Shown one piece after another: positions 27,178 to 36,352 of a stretch of DNA of 55,769 nt. The DNA is from JBCCGI01 sp039029355 (lineage in GTDB: Bacteria; Planctomycetota; UBA1135; GCA-002686595): positions 1 to 55,769 of the forward strand of contig JBCCGI010000057.1 in assembly GCA_039029355.1 (NCBI GenBank), read 5' to 3'. The translations under genes were made by a program, and so were the position numbers. The notes below the pieces were generated by a model. It was not told the DNA's origin. It saw only the letters and a list, made by a program, of their open reading frames with translations, and ran no database searches. The first letter of the stretch is position 1. Every line of letters starts with the position of its first letter.

Positions 27178-29073
27178 CTAGGCGGCGGTGCTCAGGTTCG
27201 CGGTGTTCATGGGGACGCGCAGCAGGAAGGTGGCCCCGTGGCCGAGGCCGTCGCTCTCTGCCCAGAGCGAGGCCTTCATCTCCGTCGCAGCGTTGGCGGA
27301 GATGTGGAGCCCGAACCCGTGCCCGTCTTTCCGGGTGGTGAAGCCGTGGTTGAAGATCCGGGCGAGGTTCTCCTCCTCGATGCCCGGTCCGTTGTCCTGG
27401 ACCTCGATGACCGCGTGCTCGTCGCCATCGCGACGGACCCGGAGGACCATGCGCTTCCCGTCGACCCCGGCGTCTTCCATCACCTGCTGGGCGTTCTGGA
27501 TCAGGTTGACGAGGATCTCCATCAGCTTGTGCTTGTCGATCGGGACCTTCGGCAGGTCGTCGACGTCGCGCTCCACGGTGAGGTCGGCGGTGAAGCCGTA
27601 GGCCTGCTCGCAGATGCTGAGCGCGGCCTCGAGCTGCTCGCCGAGGTCGGTCGGCTCGAAGACACCCGCGGCGCCCGCGTAGCTCTGCTGGCTGCGGACG
27701 AGCTCCATGATGTGCTCGACGCCCTTGTTCAACGCGCTCAGCTCGTCGACGATCTCGCCGCGTTGCGAGTGCATCTCACGCGTGAGCTCGGTCAGGAAGG
27801 GCAGGAACTGCTGCCCCTGCGGGTCCTCGGCGACGAAGCGTCCGAGGTCGTCCTTGTGAGCGCCGAGGACGTCGGTCATCGCCTGCAGGTCCCCCAGGGA
27901 CATCTGCTGCGTCTTGCGCTTCACGAGGTTGGCCGAGACGTTGACGCTGTTGAGCACGTTGCCGACGTTGTGGAGCACGCCGGTGGCGATCTCAGACATG
28001 CCCGCCTGCCGCGCGGTGTCGATCACCTGCTCGCGCGAGTGCGCGAGCTTGCCCATCAGCCCGTCGAACTCCTTCGAGAGCTGCCCCAGCTCGTCCTCGC
28101 GCTCCATCGCGACGCGGCGGGACATATCCTCGGTCTGCCCGATCTCGACCGTGTGCCTGGTCAGCTGGGTGAGCGGGCGGATCACGATCGTGTTGAGCAG
28201 CCGTAGCAACACGAGCAGCAGCAGGAGCGCCGTAGCGATCGTCGACAGCAGCGCGAAGTTGAAGATCCGGAAGCCGCTGCGGGAGATCGTCCGCTGGAAG
28301 CTCGCCCGCATCAGCAGCGAAGGCGCCTCGCGGATGTCGTTGATCGTCGCGTAGAGGTGGAGCTCGTCGCTCCCGACGGGGTCGGCGACCGGCTCGGGCG
28401 ACGAGGTGATGCGGTCGACGAGCTGCGCCGCGCGCGCGGGCAGCTGGTGCTCCAGGAGCGGCCAGATGTCGACGCTGACGTTCGTGCGCGACAGGATCTC
28501 CTGCTTCAACTCCGCGTCGAAGAAGCGCCCCAGGATGACGCTCCCCAGCGGGCCGTTAGCTCCGCTCACCTCACACGAGCTGACCAGCATCGGGCCGCGC
28601 TCGGTGTTCATCATGCCCTGGCTGTGGTCGTCGGTGCCACGCGTCAGCACGACCGGGTGCAGCGTGCCGATCTCGCTGGCGGGGAACTCCCGCACGCGGA
28701 TCTGCTCGCGCGTCTCGCTGTCCTCGATGCGCCCCCACAGCACCCGCCCGCGTGCGTCGCAGAGGAACAGCAGGTTCAGCTCGCCGATCGCCAGCGTGTC
28801 CGGCCCGAGCACGTCGCGCTCGAAGTCGGGGTCCCCGCTCTCCAGATAGCGTCGCGTGTCGCCGCGGGTGGCGAGCGACCGCGCGCGCAGCGTCAGATCC
28901 TGTGAGACCCCGGCGAGGCCGGCCTTCACCCGCTCGACGTCGACAACCGCCTCCTCTTCCTCCAGCGCGCGGAACGGTTCCGCCACCATCGCCCGCATCA
29001 GGGCGACGTCGATGGCCACGTAGAGGACGGCCACCGTCGCAAGGATCAGGACGATCTTGCTGCGTAGAGACAT
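27178..29073 (-). CDS. membrane histidine kinase with CHASE4 and HAMP domains
   Basis: The 631-residue protein has membrane spans at about 7-25 and 271-297 bracketing an extracytoplasmic CHASE4-like sensor (LTLRARSLATRGDTRRYLES ... LNLLFLCDARGRVLWGRIED). A HAMP domain (IRPLTQLTRHTVEIGQTEDM) follows, then a phospho-acceptor helix with His368 in GVLHNVGNVLNSV, the sequence variant of HisKA seen in GVLHNVGN kinases, and an ATPase domain (LMEILVNLIQNAQQ; DNGPGI; GHGFGLHISANAA). It is in one transcript with the small HAMP protein upstream and the hybrid kinase downstream, so all three probably form one pathway. The start at 29073 is the first Met before the first span. Confidence 0.94.
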   Translation of the reverse strand: MSLRSKIVLILATVAVLYVAIDVALMRAMVAEPFRALEEEEAVVDVERVKAGLAGVSQDLTLRARSLATRGDTRRYLESGDPDFERDVLGPDTLAIGELNLLFLCDARGRVLWGRIEDSETREQIRVREFPASEIGTLHPVVLTRGTDDHSQGMMNTERGPMLVSSCEVSGANGPLGSVILGRFFDAELKQEILSRTNVSVDIWPLLEHQLPARAAQLVDRITSSPEPVADPVGSDELHLYATINDIREAPSLLMRASFQRTISRSGFRIFNFALLSTIATALLLLLVLLRLLNTIVIRPLTQLTRHTVEIGQTEDMSRRVAMEREDELGQLSKEFDGLMGKLAHSREQVIDTARQAGMSEIATGVLHNVGNVLNSVNVSANLVKRKTQQMSLGDLQAMTDVLGAHKDDLGRFVAEDPQGQQFLPFLTELTREMHSQRGEIVDELSALNKGVEHIMELVRSQQSYAGAAGVFEPTDLGEQLEAALSICEQAYGFTADLTVERDVDDLPKVPIDKHKLMEILVNLIQNAQQVMEDAGVDGKRMVLRVRRDGDEHAVIEVQDNGPGIEEENLARIFNHGFTTRKDGHGFGLHISANAATEMKASLWAESDGLGHGATFLLRVPMNTANLSTAA

Positions 29074-29110
29074 GTGCGAGGGAGAGGGAGAGGGAGGGGA
29101 CCGGCGCGGT

Positions 29111-29626
29111 TCAGCCCGCGCGTCGTAGGGAGTTTGGTTCGGACTCGCTTGCAGACTGGCCTGCGTCCTCCGCCGCGGGCTCGGCGGAGTCGACCTCATC
29201 GGCGCCACGCTTCGACAGCGTCTCGGTCGCCATGTTGATGATCTGGCACAGCTCCTGGAGCTCGTCGCCGTCGCGGATCTTGCACGGCCGGACCTTCTCG
29301 CCCTTCACGATGCCCATCAGGTGCTGCTCGAAGCGGTAGATGGGCCCGGCGATCCGGTGAGTGATGAGAACTCCCACGGCGAAGATCAGCGGGATGATCA
29401 ACCCGAAGGTGAAGACCAGGATCTCGAGCACGATGCTCGGAAGCGCGTCGACCAGGTAGTCCCCTCCCGCCGGCGCCTCAGCCGAGAGCTGGGTCAAGCG
29501 GCGCGCGAGGAGGATGGACTGAAGCAGGACCGACAGCGTGGCCAGCCCCACGAAGATCCCGACCAGCTTGAGCTGGAGTCGGGGCTTGATGATCTTGATC
29601 CTGCGCTTGTGCCTCTGTTGTTCCAT
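29111..29626 (-). CDS. small two-span HAMP-domain membrane protein
   Basis: The 171-residue protein has a basic N-terminus, two membrane spans (about 20-42 and 66-89) separated by a short extracytoplasmic loop, and then a HAMP module (THRIAGPIYRFEQHLMGIVK ... RDGDELQELCQIINMATETL). It ends in an acidic, disordered tail without kinase, methyl-accepting or cyclase domains. HAMP normally passes a signal to an output domain; here the output may be supplied by the kinase 37 bases downstream, through HAMP-HAMP contact (inference). First gene of the three-gene signalling operon. Confidence 0.85.
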   Translation of the reverse strand: MEQQRHKRRIKIIKPRLQLKLVGIFVGLATLSVLLQSILLARRLTQLSAEAPAGGDYLVDALPSIVLEILVFTFGLIIPLIFAVGVLITHRIAGPIYRFEQHLMGIVKGEKVRPCKIRDGDELQELCQIINMATETLSKRGADEVDSAEPAAEDAGQSASESEPNSLRRAG

Positions 29627-29761
29627 TCGGGGGGGCCGGGCTCTGGAAAGCGGGGGTACGGGGGAAGTCGACGATCACGGATCGTCCGCCGACCGCCGCG
29701 CTCTTTAGGGGGGTGGAGGGGAATGCCCGACGGGCGGGCGTTCGCCAACGGGAAAGAAGTT

Positions 29762-29787
29762 CCGAAGCGGGTCGGCCCGGGCTTCGG
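29762..29787 (-). terminator. hairpin terminator of the pseudopilin operon
   Basis: On the minus strand CCGAAGC and GCTTCGG pair around an inner GGG/CCC stem, starting one base after the stop of the HEAT gene and followed by AACTTCTTTC. Position and shape fit an intrinsic terminator, although the T run is broken. Confidence 0.55.
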
Positions 29788-29788
29788 A

Positions 29789-31081
29789 CTACGCGGTTGC
29801 GCGGCTCCAGGCCTCGGGATCGGGCGGCAGGTCGCGGCCGGTGATCCGTTGGAGGGCGGCGTGGGCCGCCGCGGAAATTTCGGGGTCGACGTGCGACAAC
29901 GCCTCGATCAGCGCCGGCACCGCCGCCGCGCTCCCGACGTCGGCCAGCGCGCCGCAGGCGAGCCGCACGAGGTCGGGCTCGCGGCGGGTGAGGCAGTGGG
30001 CGAGCGCCGTCGCGAGCTCGTGACGGTAGATGCGGTGACCCGCCACGCGCCGGATCGCGCTGGCGGCCTCCGCGGCGTCGGTCGAGCGCAGCTCGCGGAA
30101 GCAGACGACCGACTCCTTGTTCCACCAGCGCAGCTCCGCGGCGTGCCACTCGCGCCACGCGCGCGCGCCGCGCGGGCCGCGGCCGAAGATGCGCTCGAGC
30201 GCCCCGCCCGCGGCCGCGGCCACGTTGGGGTCTTCGACCTCGAGCAGCTCGATGAGCACCGCCGCCGAGTCGCAGTCTTCGAGCGCCCCGAGCGCCTGCG
30301 CGGCCAGCACCGCGCACGGCGGGCTGTCGAGGCACGCACGGACGGCCGCGAGCACCAGCTCGTCGGCCGGAGGCGACACGCGCTCGGCCACCTTGCCGAG
30401 CTCGGCGAGCAGCAGCGGATCGGCCGTCTGGCGCCTCGTCAGCAGGTCCGCGAGGGCGCGCAGCGCGACGTCCGCCTCGGCCTGGGCCACCCCACGCACG
30501 AGTGACGAGAGCAGCGACCCGTCGACGCGCGCGAAGCGCTCGCGCACGCGCCAGGCGGCGTCGGGATCGCGCGCGACGACCTCCCCGAGCGCCTGCTCGA
30601 GCAGCCTGCGGCGGGTAGCGGGCACGCCCGTTTCTTCCGCGGGAGGCGCGGCGAGCTCGATCAGCAGCTCGACGTCCGCCGCGTTCCCCGCGCGCGCCAG
30701 CACGCGGAGCGCGGTCCGACGCTGGTCCTCGGAGGGCGGCGGAGCCGCCGCGGCGCGGGCGCCGAGGAACGCGCGGAGCTCGACGAGCGGCTGCGCCGCG
30801 AGCGCCGCCAGCAGCGCCTCGTCCAGCCCGGTGGTCAGCCGCACCCCCGGTCCGCCGTCGGAGCGCCACTCGGCCGCGATCCACCCCTCGTCGAGGAGCA
30901 GCGCGAGCGCCGGGATCGCGTCCGGGCCGACGGACAGCGTCGGAGCCGCGGCGCCCGGCTCGAGCGCGGGTTGGAGCCGTTCGACCAACGCGTGCACCTG
31001 CTCGTCGGCAGCCGCCGGCAGCGCGAGCGCAATCGCCGCGAGCAAGGCCGGCACAAGCCGCTGGGAGAGCCCCCGGATCAC
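29789..31081 (-). CDS. exported HEAT-repeat protein
   Basis: A GTG start overlaps the TGA of the upstream gene (GTGA), so translation is coupled. The 430-residue product has a signal peptide (LVPALLAAIALALPAAA) and is almost all helix pairs of HEAT type: RTALRVLARAGNADVELLIELA-like units early, PPCAVLAAQALGALEDCDSA, NVAAAAGGALERIFG, RLACGALADVGSAAAVPALI and ISAAAHAALQRITGRDLPPD. HEAT solenoids are protein-binding scaffolds. As the last gene of a pseudopilin operon, it could be a periplasmic scaffold for the pilus-like assembly (inference). A longer frame from 31375 lies within the upstream gene and is rejected. Confidence 0.85.
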   Translation of the reverse strand: MIRGLSQRLVPALLAAIALALPAAADEQVHALVERLQPALEPGAAAPTLSVGPDAIPALALLLDEGWIAAEWRSDGGPGVRLTTGLDEALLAALAAQPLVELRAFLGARAAAAPPPSEDQRRTALRVLARAGNAADVELLIELAAPPAEETGVPATRRRLLEQALGEVVARDPDAAWRVRERFARVDGSLLSSLVRGVAQAEADVALRALADLLTRRQTADPLLLAELGKVAERVSPPADELVLAAVRACLDSPPCAVLAAQALGALEDCDSAAVLIELLEVEDPNVAAAAGGALERIFGRGPRGARAWREWHAAELRWWNKESVVCFRELRSTDAAEAASAIRRVAGHRIYRHELATALAHCLTRREPDLVRLACGALADVGSAAAVPALIEALSHVDPEISAAAHAALQRITGRDLPPDPEAWSRATA

Positions 31082-32574
31082 GGCGTGAACCCGAGCCCGC
31101 CGTCGGCGGCGATCCTCACGACGTCCTCTTCGACGAGGCCTCCGTCGCGCTCCAGCGAGACGACCGTCTGCACATCGTTCCAGTCGAACGCGCTCTCGAG
31201 CCCGTTGTAGTCCGTCTCGACCCCACTCGTCCGGGGGATGTACGCGAGGTCGAGCCACTGATCCTGATGCGACTGCGCGGGGGCCTCGAGCGTCGTCGGA
31301 TCGACGCCCAGAGTGTCGAAGGGGTTGCCGCCGGTCGAGCCCACCGCGTCGAGCGGAAGCTCGATGATGCGCCACGACAGCACCTTCGGGAGCGCGTCGT
31401 CGGCGCCGGCGAGCAGCAGGTTGCGGTCGTAGTGCAGCTGCGCGCCCGCCGCCATCGTGAGCTGCTGGGCGACCACGCCGCCGAACAGCTCGAACCCGCT
31501 CGCGAGCAGCACGCTGGTCTCCGGGGCGTAGATCAGGCCGTAGAACGGACCCGCGCTCTCGACCTCGACCGTCGCCTCGCCCGCGATGTTGATCGTGACC
31601 TGGCTCGCGTCGTCGCCCGTCGTGGTGAGCAGCGCCGCCGCGTCGACGTCCAGGTGGTCCGACAGGAGGAGCTCGATCGGCCCTCCGCTCGTGTCGAGCA
31701 CGAGCTCGGCGCCCGGGTCGATACGCAGCCCGTCGAGCGCCAGCCGAAGCGGCCCCTGGAGCGTGGCCTCCGAGTTGGCTTGCAGATGCAGGTACTCGGC
31801 CTGGTACGTTCCGCTCGCAACGACGAGCGGCGCGCCGGCCGCGTGCGTGAAGCCCGGCAGCGGCGTGCCGTCCGGCATCTCCACCGGGTCGAGCTGCACG
31901 ACGAGCGCGTTGCCGATCGTCGCGCCGGTGATGGTGGGCGTGCCGACCGAGATCAGCGCTCCGGTCGGCCCGGGTCGCACGTCTCCGAGCACCGTGGTCG
32001 CGCCGAGGCTGGCGTCGACCGTCACGTCCCCGTTGGAGCCGACCATGCCCTGCTGCACCGAGGCCGGGTCGGCGGCCTTCTGGTCGTCGTAGGTGCCGAG
32101 GCTGGAGTCGTACCCGTCGATGACCGTCCCGCCTTCGATGATCAGGTCGTCCTCGGAGAACACGCCCAGCGAGCCGAGGTTGACCTTGCCCTTGCGCACC
32201 ACCATGCCCAGCGTCGCGCGGCCGCCCTTCGCCATGCCGGTCGCGCGCAGCTCGACGTGCTCGGCGTCGAGCTCGGTCGCCTCGACCCAGAGCAGGCCTT
32301 CGCCCAGGATCGCGGGCGCTGCCTCCGAGCCGATCGCGCCGGTCTTGCCGATCATGATGCCGGAGTACGACTCCGACAGCCCGGCCTCGGCGAGATAGAA
32401 GGAGAGCTTCGTATCGACCGCGCCGACCTGCCGGCGGGTGATCGACGCGGAGAGCTGGAGGAACGCGACCGAGAGCATCGCGATCACGCCGACCGTCACG
32501 AGCGACAGGATCAGCACGCCCCCGCGACGCGCCTCGCGGCGACCCGGAGGTCGGTGGTTCTTCGGGAATCTCAT
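31078..32574 (-). CDS. PilX-like pilus-associated protein with long beta-rich body
   Basis: The 498-residue product opens with a basic stretch and a membrane helix RRGGVLILSLVTVGVIAML, as in PilX and related tip or accessory pilins that lack the usual Glu+5. The helix continues as an amphipathic spine (FYLAEAGLSESYSG), where the AEAGL motif is typical of PilX-like proteins. The long C-terminal part is beta-rich and repetitive (GATTVLGDVRPGPTGALISV; ATLQGPLRLALDGLRIDPGA; LYGLIYAPET-like region), as in the autotransporter-like domain found behind such pilins. It starts two bases after the stop of the minor pseudopilin upstream and overlaps the HEAT gene by four. Confidence 0.8.
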   Translation of the reverse strand: MRFPKNHRPPGRREARRGGVLILSLVTVGVIAMLSVAFLQLSASITRRQVGAVDTKLSFYLAEAGLSESYSGIMIGKTGAIGSEAAPAILGEGLLWVEATELDAEHVELRATGMAKGGRATLGMVVRKGKVNLGSLGVFSEDDLIIEGGTVIDGYDSSLGTYDDQKAADPASVQQGMVGSNGDVTVDASLGATTVLGDVRPGPTGALISVGTPTITGATIGNALVVQLDPVEMPDGTPLPGFTHAAGAPLVVASGTYQAEYLHLQANSEATLQGPLRLALDGLRIDPGAELVLDTSGGPIELLLSDHLDVDAAALLTTTGDDASQVTINIAGEATVEVESAGPFYGLIYAPETSVLLASGFELFGGVVAQQLTMAAGAQLHYDRNLLLAGADDALPKVLSWRIIELPLDAVGSTGGNPFDTLGVDPTTLEAPAQSHQDQWLDLAYIPRTSGVETDYNGLESAFDWNDVQTVVSLERDGGLVEEDVVRIAADGGLGFTP

Positions 32575-32576
32575 GA

Positions 32577-33179
32577 TCAGTTGCGGACGGTCACCACGGT
32601 TTCGACGGGCTCGGTCAGCGTGGAGCCGTCCTTCTGCGGGCGCTCGAGGCAGAGCCGGATCGTCACGGAGTTGCGCAGGAGCGTGAAGCTGAGCCCCTCT
32701 TCGTCGGCCAGCCCGTTGTCGTTGTCGTCGGCGCCGTTCGGGATCTCGCCCTCCATGAACGGGCGCACGACGTTGCACCAGGCGACGCGGCGCTCCTCGG
32801 GCATGCCGGGGTTCTGCCGCCAGACGACCTGGTTGCCGCGCACTCCGAGGCCGATCGCCTCCTCGTCGCTCCAGATCACCTCGCCGGAGTCGACGCCGAG
32901 GCTGATGCGATAGGTGACCTCGGTCGAGTAGTTGGGCGACTCGGGGTCCGGGAAGAGCGCCTCGCGGTCAGCGCTCATGATCGCGTACGCGATCTGGTCG
33001 AGCACGCGGCGCGCCTGGTCCTCCAGCGTCATCGCAGCGCTCTGCTTGGCGCTGGCGTCCGACGCGGAGCTCATGACCAGCGTGATCTTCACCACGACGA
33101 TGGCCACGAGCGAAAGCGCGATCAGCGCTTCGATCAGCGTGAAGCCTGCGCGCGCGCGCCGGACCGGCCCCGGGCGCAC
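32577..33179 (-). CDS. prepilin-type minor pseudopilin
   Basis: GTG at 33179 is chosen because AGGAGGAGGAG lies directly upstream; the longer frame would extend back into the previous gene. The 200-residue product starts with a class III signal, RARAG then FTLIEALIALSLVAIVVVKI, cut after Gly12 by a prepilin peptidase, with Glu at position +5. The globular part contains a calcium-type loop (NGADDNDNGLADEEG), common in minor pseudopilins such as GspK/GspJ or PilW. It probably sits at the tip of a type II secretion or type IV pilus-like fibre. Two bases separate it from the genes on each side. Confidence 0.9.
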   Translation of the reverse strand: MRPGPVRRARAGFTLIEALIALSLVAIVVVKITLVMSSASDASAKQSAAMTLEDQARRVLDQIAYAIMSADREALFPDPESPNYSTEVTYRISLGVDSGEVIWSDEEAIGLGVRGNQVVWRQNPGMPEERRVAWCNVVRPFMEGEIPNGADDNDNGLADEEGLSFTLLRNSVTIRLCLERPQKDGSTLTEPVETVVTVRN

Positions 33180-33181
33180 CG

Positions 33182-33937
33182 CTACTCCTCCTCCTGCTGG
33201 AACTGTGCGATCTGCGTGTACAGGTCGAACCGCCGCGGACCGAAGTCGCCGCGCCACTCGATCTCGACGTGGATCGGCAGCAGCGTGTAGTCCTCAGCGT
33301 GGTCGTAGTCGTCGACGATGCTGTCTCCGTTCAGGTCGCGTGGCATGCCCATGCGCGTGTCGACGAAGTCCTCGCGCAGGAAGTAGTTCGTGGCGATTCC
33401 GCCACCTCCGCCGACGCCGCCGCCCGCGTTGCCGCCGCCACCGCCGGCGAGCTGCGGGGCGCCACCGGTCGGGCCTCCGCCCATGGCGAAGCCCTCACCG
33501 CCGACAAGCGCCCCGTCGATCACCTGGACGTCGGAGTCCTGCGCGTCGCCCCAGGCCGCCTTCACCTTGAGCTTCTGCTGCACGAGCACGGGGAACCGGA
33601 CCGTGCCGACGAGGTCGTCGGGCCAGCCCGGAAGCGGCGTGAGCCCGGGGACCTCGAAGCGGTGACCCGGCGCCGTCCCGGCCCCTCCGGGGTCGTCGTC
33701 CGGGTCCTCGTTGTAGAGCGGGTAGATGTCGCGGAACTCCTCGTTCCGCATGAGCTCAACCACGGTACGCGCGGCGTTGGCCGCGATCGCGTTCTCGCGG
33801 TTGATGCCCCGCTGACGCGAGGTGTGAACGACCATGCTTACGAACATGGTCACCGCCACGGTCATGACGGACATCACCACCAGAAGCTCGATGAACGTCA
33901 TGCCCGCGCGCTCTCGATGAAGAGCCCGGGGGGTCAT
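33182..33937 (-). CDS. prepilin-type protein with glycine-rich insertion
   Basis: First gene of the four-gene operon. The 251-residue product has a class III signal, RERAG then MTFIELLVVMSVMTVAVTMF, with Glu+5. The body includes an acidic loop (LYNEDPDDDPGGAG), a region of about 30 residues that is nearly all Gly (GGGPTGGAPQLAGGGGGNAG and on), and LNGDSIVDDYDHAEDY, a possible calcium site. The C-terminus is acidic (QFQQEEE); its codons also provide the ribosome site for the next gene. It resembles PilV/GspI-class minor pilins more than the major pilin. Confidence 0.87.
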   Translation of the reverse strand: MTPRALHRERAGMTFIELLVVMSVMTVAVTMFVSMVVHTSRQRGINRENAIAANAARTVVELMRNEEFRDIYPLYNEDPDDDPGGAGTAPGHRFEVPGLTPLPGWPDDLVGTVRFPVLVQQKLKVKAAWGDAQDSDVQVIDGALVGGEGFAMGGGPTGGAPQLAGGGGGNAGGGVGGGGGIATNYFLREDFVDTRMGMPRDLNGDSIVDDYDHAEDYTLLPIHVEIEWRGDFGPRRFDLYTQIAQFQQEEE

Positions 33938-34149
33938 GAAGGGTACGGGAGCCGGGCTTCCTCACCGTCAGTGCGGACACCCGACAGCCCCGTTCATCGT
34001 CCCCGCCGAAGCACAAAACTGAGGGCAATCGACATCCTGCCCAAAGCATGAAGAAGGCGCGGAAAGGGCTTCCGCTCGTCGCGACACGACCGGCTGCAAC
34101 GGGCCGCGAATGCACGCTTTTCCGGGCGGGCTGACCGCCGTTGTAAAGC

Positions 34150-34155
34150 TAGACT
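34150..34155 (+). promoter_or_regulatory. TAGACT box, likely -10
   Basis: TAGACT ends nine bases before the ATG at 34165 and no ribosome site lies between. It is the same hexamer as before the gene at 2999. Confidence 0.35.
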
Positions 34156-34164
34156 CCGTCGCAG

Positions 34165-34437
<273 letters not shown>

Positions 34438-34477
34438 TCGCGCGCCGCCGCCGCCCCCCCGGAAAGGAGCGCTGAGG

Positions 34478-36199
34478 TTGGGAGTCCAGGAGTGGACCTT
34501 CGCCCTGGTCGCCGTCACGTTCGCGCTCTACATCGGGGTCGCGATCCGGTCGCGAGCGGGCTCGACCAAGGACTTCTACGTCGCGGGCGGCGGGGTCTCG
34601 CCGCTGGCGAACGGCATGGCGACGGCCGCGGACTGGATGTCGGCCGCCTCGTTCCTGTCGATGGCCGGGCTGATCTCGTTCACCGGCTACGACGGTTCGG
34701 TCTACCTCATGGGGTGGACCGGCGGCTACGTGCTGCTCGCCCTGCTGCTCGCGCCCTACCTCCGCAAGTTCGGCAAGTACACCGTGCCGGACTTCGTCGG
34801 CGACCGCTACTACTCACAGGTCGCACGCATCGTGGCGGTCGTGTGTGCGATCTTCGTCTCCTTCACCTACGTCGCGGGACAGATGCGCGGCGTCGGCATC
34901 GTCTTCAGCCAGTTCCTGCAGGTCGACATCACGATCGGCGTGGTCATCGGCTGCGGCGTGGTGTTCTTCTACGCCGTGCTCGGCGGCATGAAGGGCATCA
35001 CCTACACGCAGGTGGCCCAGTACTGCGTGCTGATCTTCGCCTACATGGTGCCGGCGATCTTCATCTCGATCCTGATCGCCAACACGCCGATCCCGCAGCT
35101 CGGGTTCGGCGGCATCTACCAGGGGTCGGGCGAGTACCTGCTCGATCGGCTGGACCGCCTGCACGAGGAGCTCGGCTTCGCGACCTACACCGAGGGTTCG
35201 CGCTCGATGCTCGACGTGCTGTGCATCACGGGCGCGCTGATGGTCGGGACCGCGGGGCTGCCGCACGTGATCATCCGCTTCTACACGGTGAAGCGTGTGC
35301 GTGACGCGCGCGCCTCGGTGGGCTGGGCGCTGGTCTTCATCGCCATCCTCTACACCACGGCGCCCGCGGTGGCGGTCTTCGCCCGCACCAACCTGCTGGA
35401 GACGGTCGCCGGCCGGGCCTACGATCAGGTGCCGGGCTGGTTCCAGAGCTACGAGTCGATCGGCCTGATCTCGTTCGAGGACAAGAACGGCGACGGCCTG
35501 ATCCAGTACGTCGGTCCGGCCGCCACCGACATCGCCGGCGCGCCGGTCGAGAACGAGCTGACCGTCGACCGCGACATCATGGTGCTGGCCAACCCGGAGA
35601 TCGCCGAGCTGCCCAACTGGATCGTCGGCCTGGTCGCGGCCGGCGGGCTGGCGGCGGCGCTGTCGACCGCCGCGGGGCTCCTGCTGGTCGTCTCGACCGC
35701 GATCAGCCACGACCTGCTGAAGCGCGCCCTGCGCCCGCAGATCACCGAGCGCGGCGAGCTGCTGGCCGCGCGCGTGAGCGCGGCGTTCGCGGTCCTGGTG
35801 GCCGGCTACCTGGGCATCGACCCGCCGGCCTACGTCGGCCAGGTCGTAGCCTTCGCCTTCGGGCTCGCCGCGTCGTCCTTCTTCCCGGCGATCCTGCTGG
35901 GCATCTTCTCGCGCCGCATGAACCGCGAAGGCGCGGTGGCGGGGATGATCGCCGGGATCGCCTTCACGGCGGGCTATATCGTCTACTTCAAGTTCGTGCG
36001 GCCCGAGCTGAACACGGCCGAGCACTGGCTGCTCGGGATCTCGCCCGAGGGCATCGGGTCGATCGGGATGGTGCTGAACTTCGCCGTCGCGGCGGCGGTC
36101 GCACGCCTCACGCCGGCGCCGCCCGACCACATCCAGACGCTGATCGACCACATCCGCGTGCCCAAGGGCGCGGGCCCGGCGAAGCACCTGGACGCCTAG
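34478..36199 (+). CDS. sodium:solute symporter large subunit (VC_2705-like)
   Basis: A TTG start preceded by AAAGGAG. The 573-residue product has about 13 membrane spans and the sodium:solute symporter motifs (STKDFYVAGGGVSPLANGMA; AADWMSAASFLSMAGLISF; GGMKGITYTQVAQYCVLIF; GLPHVIIRFYTVKRVRDAR). The insertion with DKNGDGLIQYVGPAATDIAG after span 6-7 is typical of the VC_2705 subgroup, which occurs with DUF4212. It probably imports a small carboxylate with sodium; the substrate cannot be told from sequence. It shares a transcript with the small subunit. Confidence 0.93.
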   Translation: MGVQEWTFALVAVTFALYIGVAIRSRAGSTKDFYVAGGGVSPLANGMATAADWMSAASFLSMAGLISFTGYDGSVYLMGWTGGYVLLALLLAPYLRKFGKYTVPDFVGDRYYSQVARIVAVVCAIFVSFTYVAGQMRGVGIVFSQFLQVDITIGVVIGCGVVFFYAVLGGMKGITYTQVAQYCVLIFAYMVPAIFISILIANTPIPQLGFGGIYQGSGEYLLDRLDRLHEELGFATYTEGSRSMLDVLCITGALMVGTAGLPHVIIRFYTVKRVRDARASVGWALVFIAILYTTAPAVAVFARTNLLETVAGRAYDQVPGWFQSYESIGLISFEDKNGDGLIQYVGPAATDIAGAPVENELTVDRDIMVLANPEIAELPNWIVGLVAAGGLAAALSTAAGLLLVVSTAISHDLLKRALRPQITERGELLAARVSAAFAVLVAGYLGIDPPAYVGQVVAFAFGLAASSFFPAILLGIFSRRMNREGAVAGMIAGIAFTAGYIVYFKFVRPELNTAEHWLLGISPEGIGSIGMVLNFAVAAAVARLTPAPPDHIQTLIDHIRVPKGAGPAKHLDA

Positions 36200-36272
36200 C
36201 CCGCTTTCGTCACGAGAGGGCGTGGCGGTGCGGTCCAACTCGGTGTCCGCAAGGTGCCGCCAGACGCCGAGA

Positions 36273-36289
36273 GGCCCGCGAGGCGGGCC
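36273..36289. terminator. short hairpin between converging genes
   Basis: A 7-bp stem GGCCCGC/GCGGGCC with loop GAG lies between the stop codons of the symporter and the large surface protein, which face each other. There is no T run, so function is only suggested. Confidence 0.35.
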
Positions 36290-36352
36290 GCTTGGGCCAC
36301 AGCGGCGCGTCGGCTCGTGGAGATAGCCAGCTAGGTAGCCAGTCCGGCCCGG

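Noticed and set aside
31082..31375. Longer N-terminus for the HEAT-repeat gene
   Set aside because: It would run through the end of the upstream gene and lacks a signal peptide; the GTG at 31081 gives both coupling and a signal peptide.
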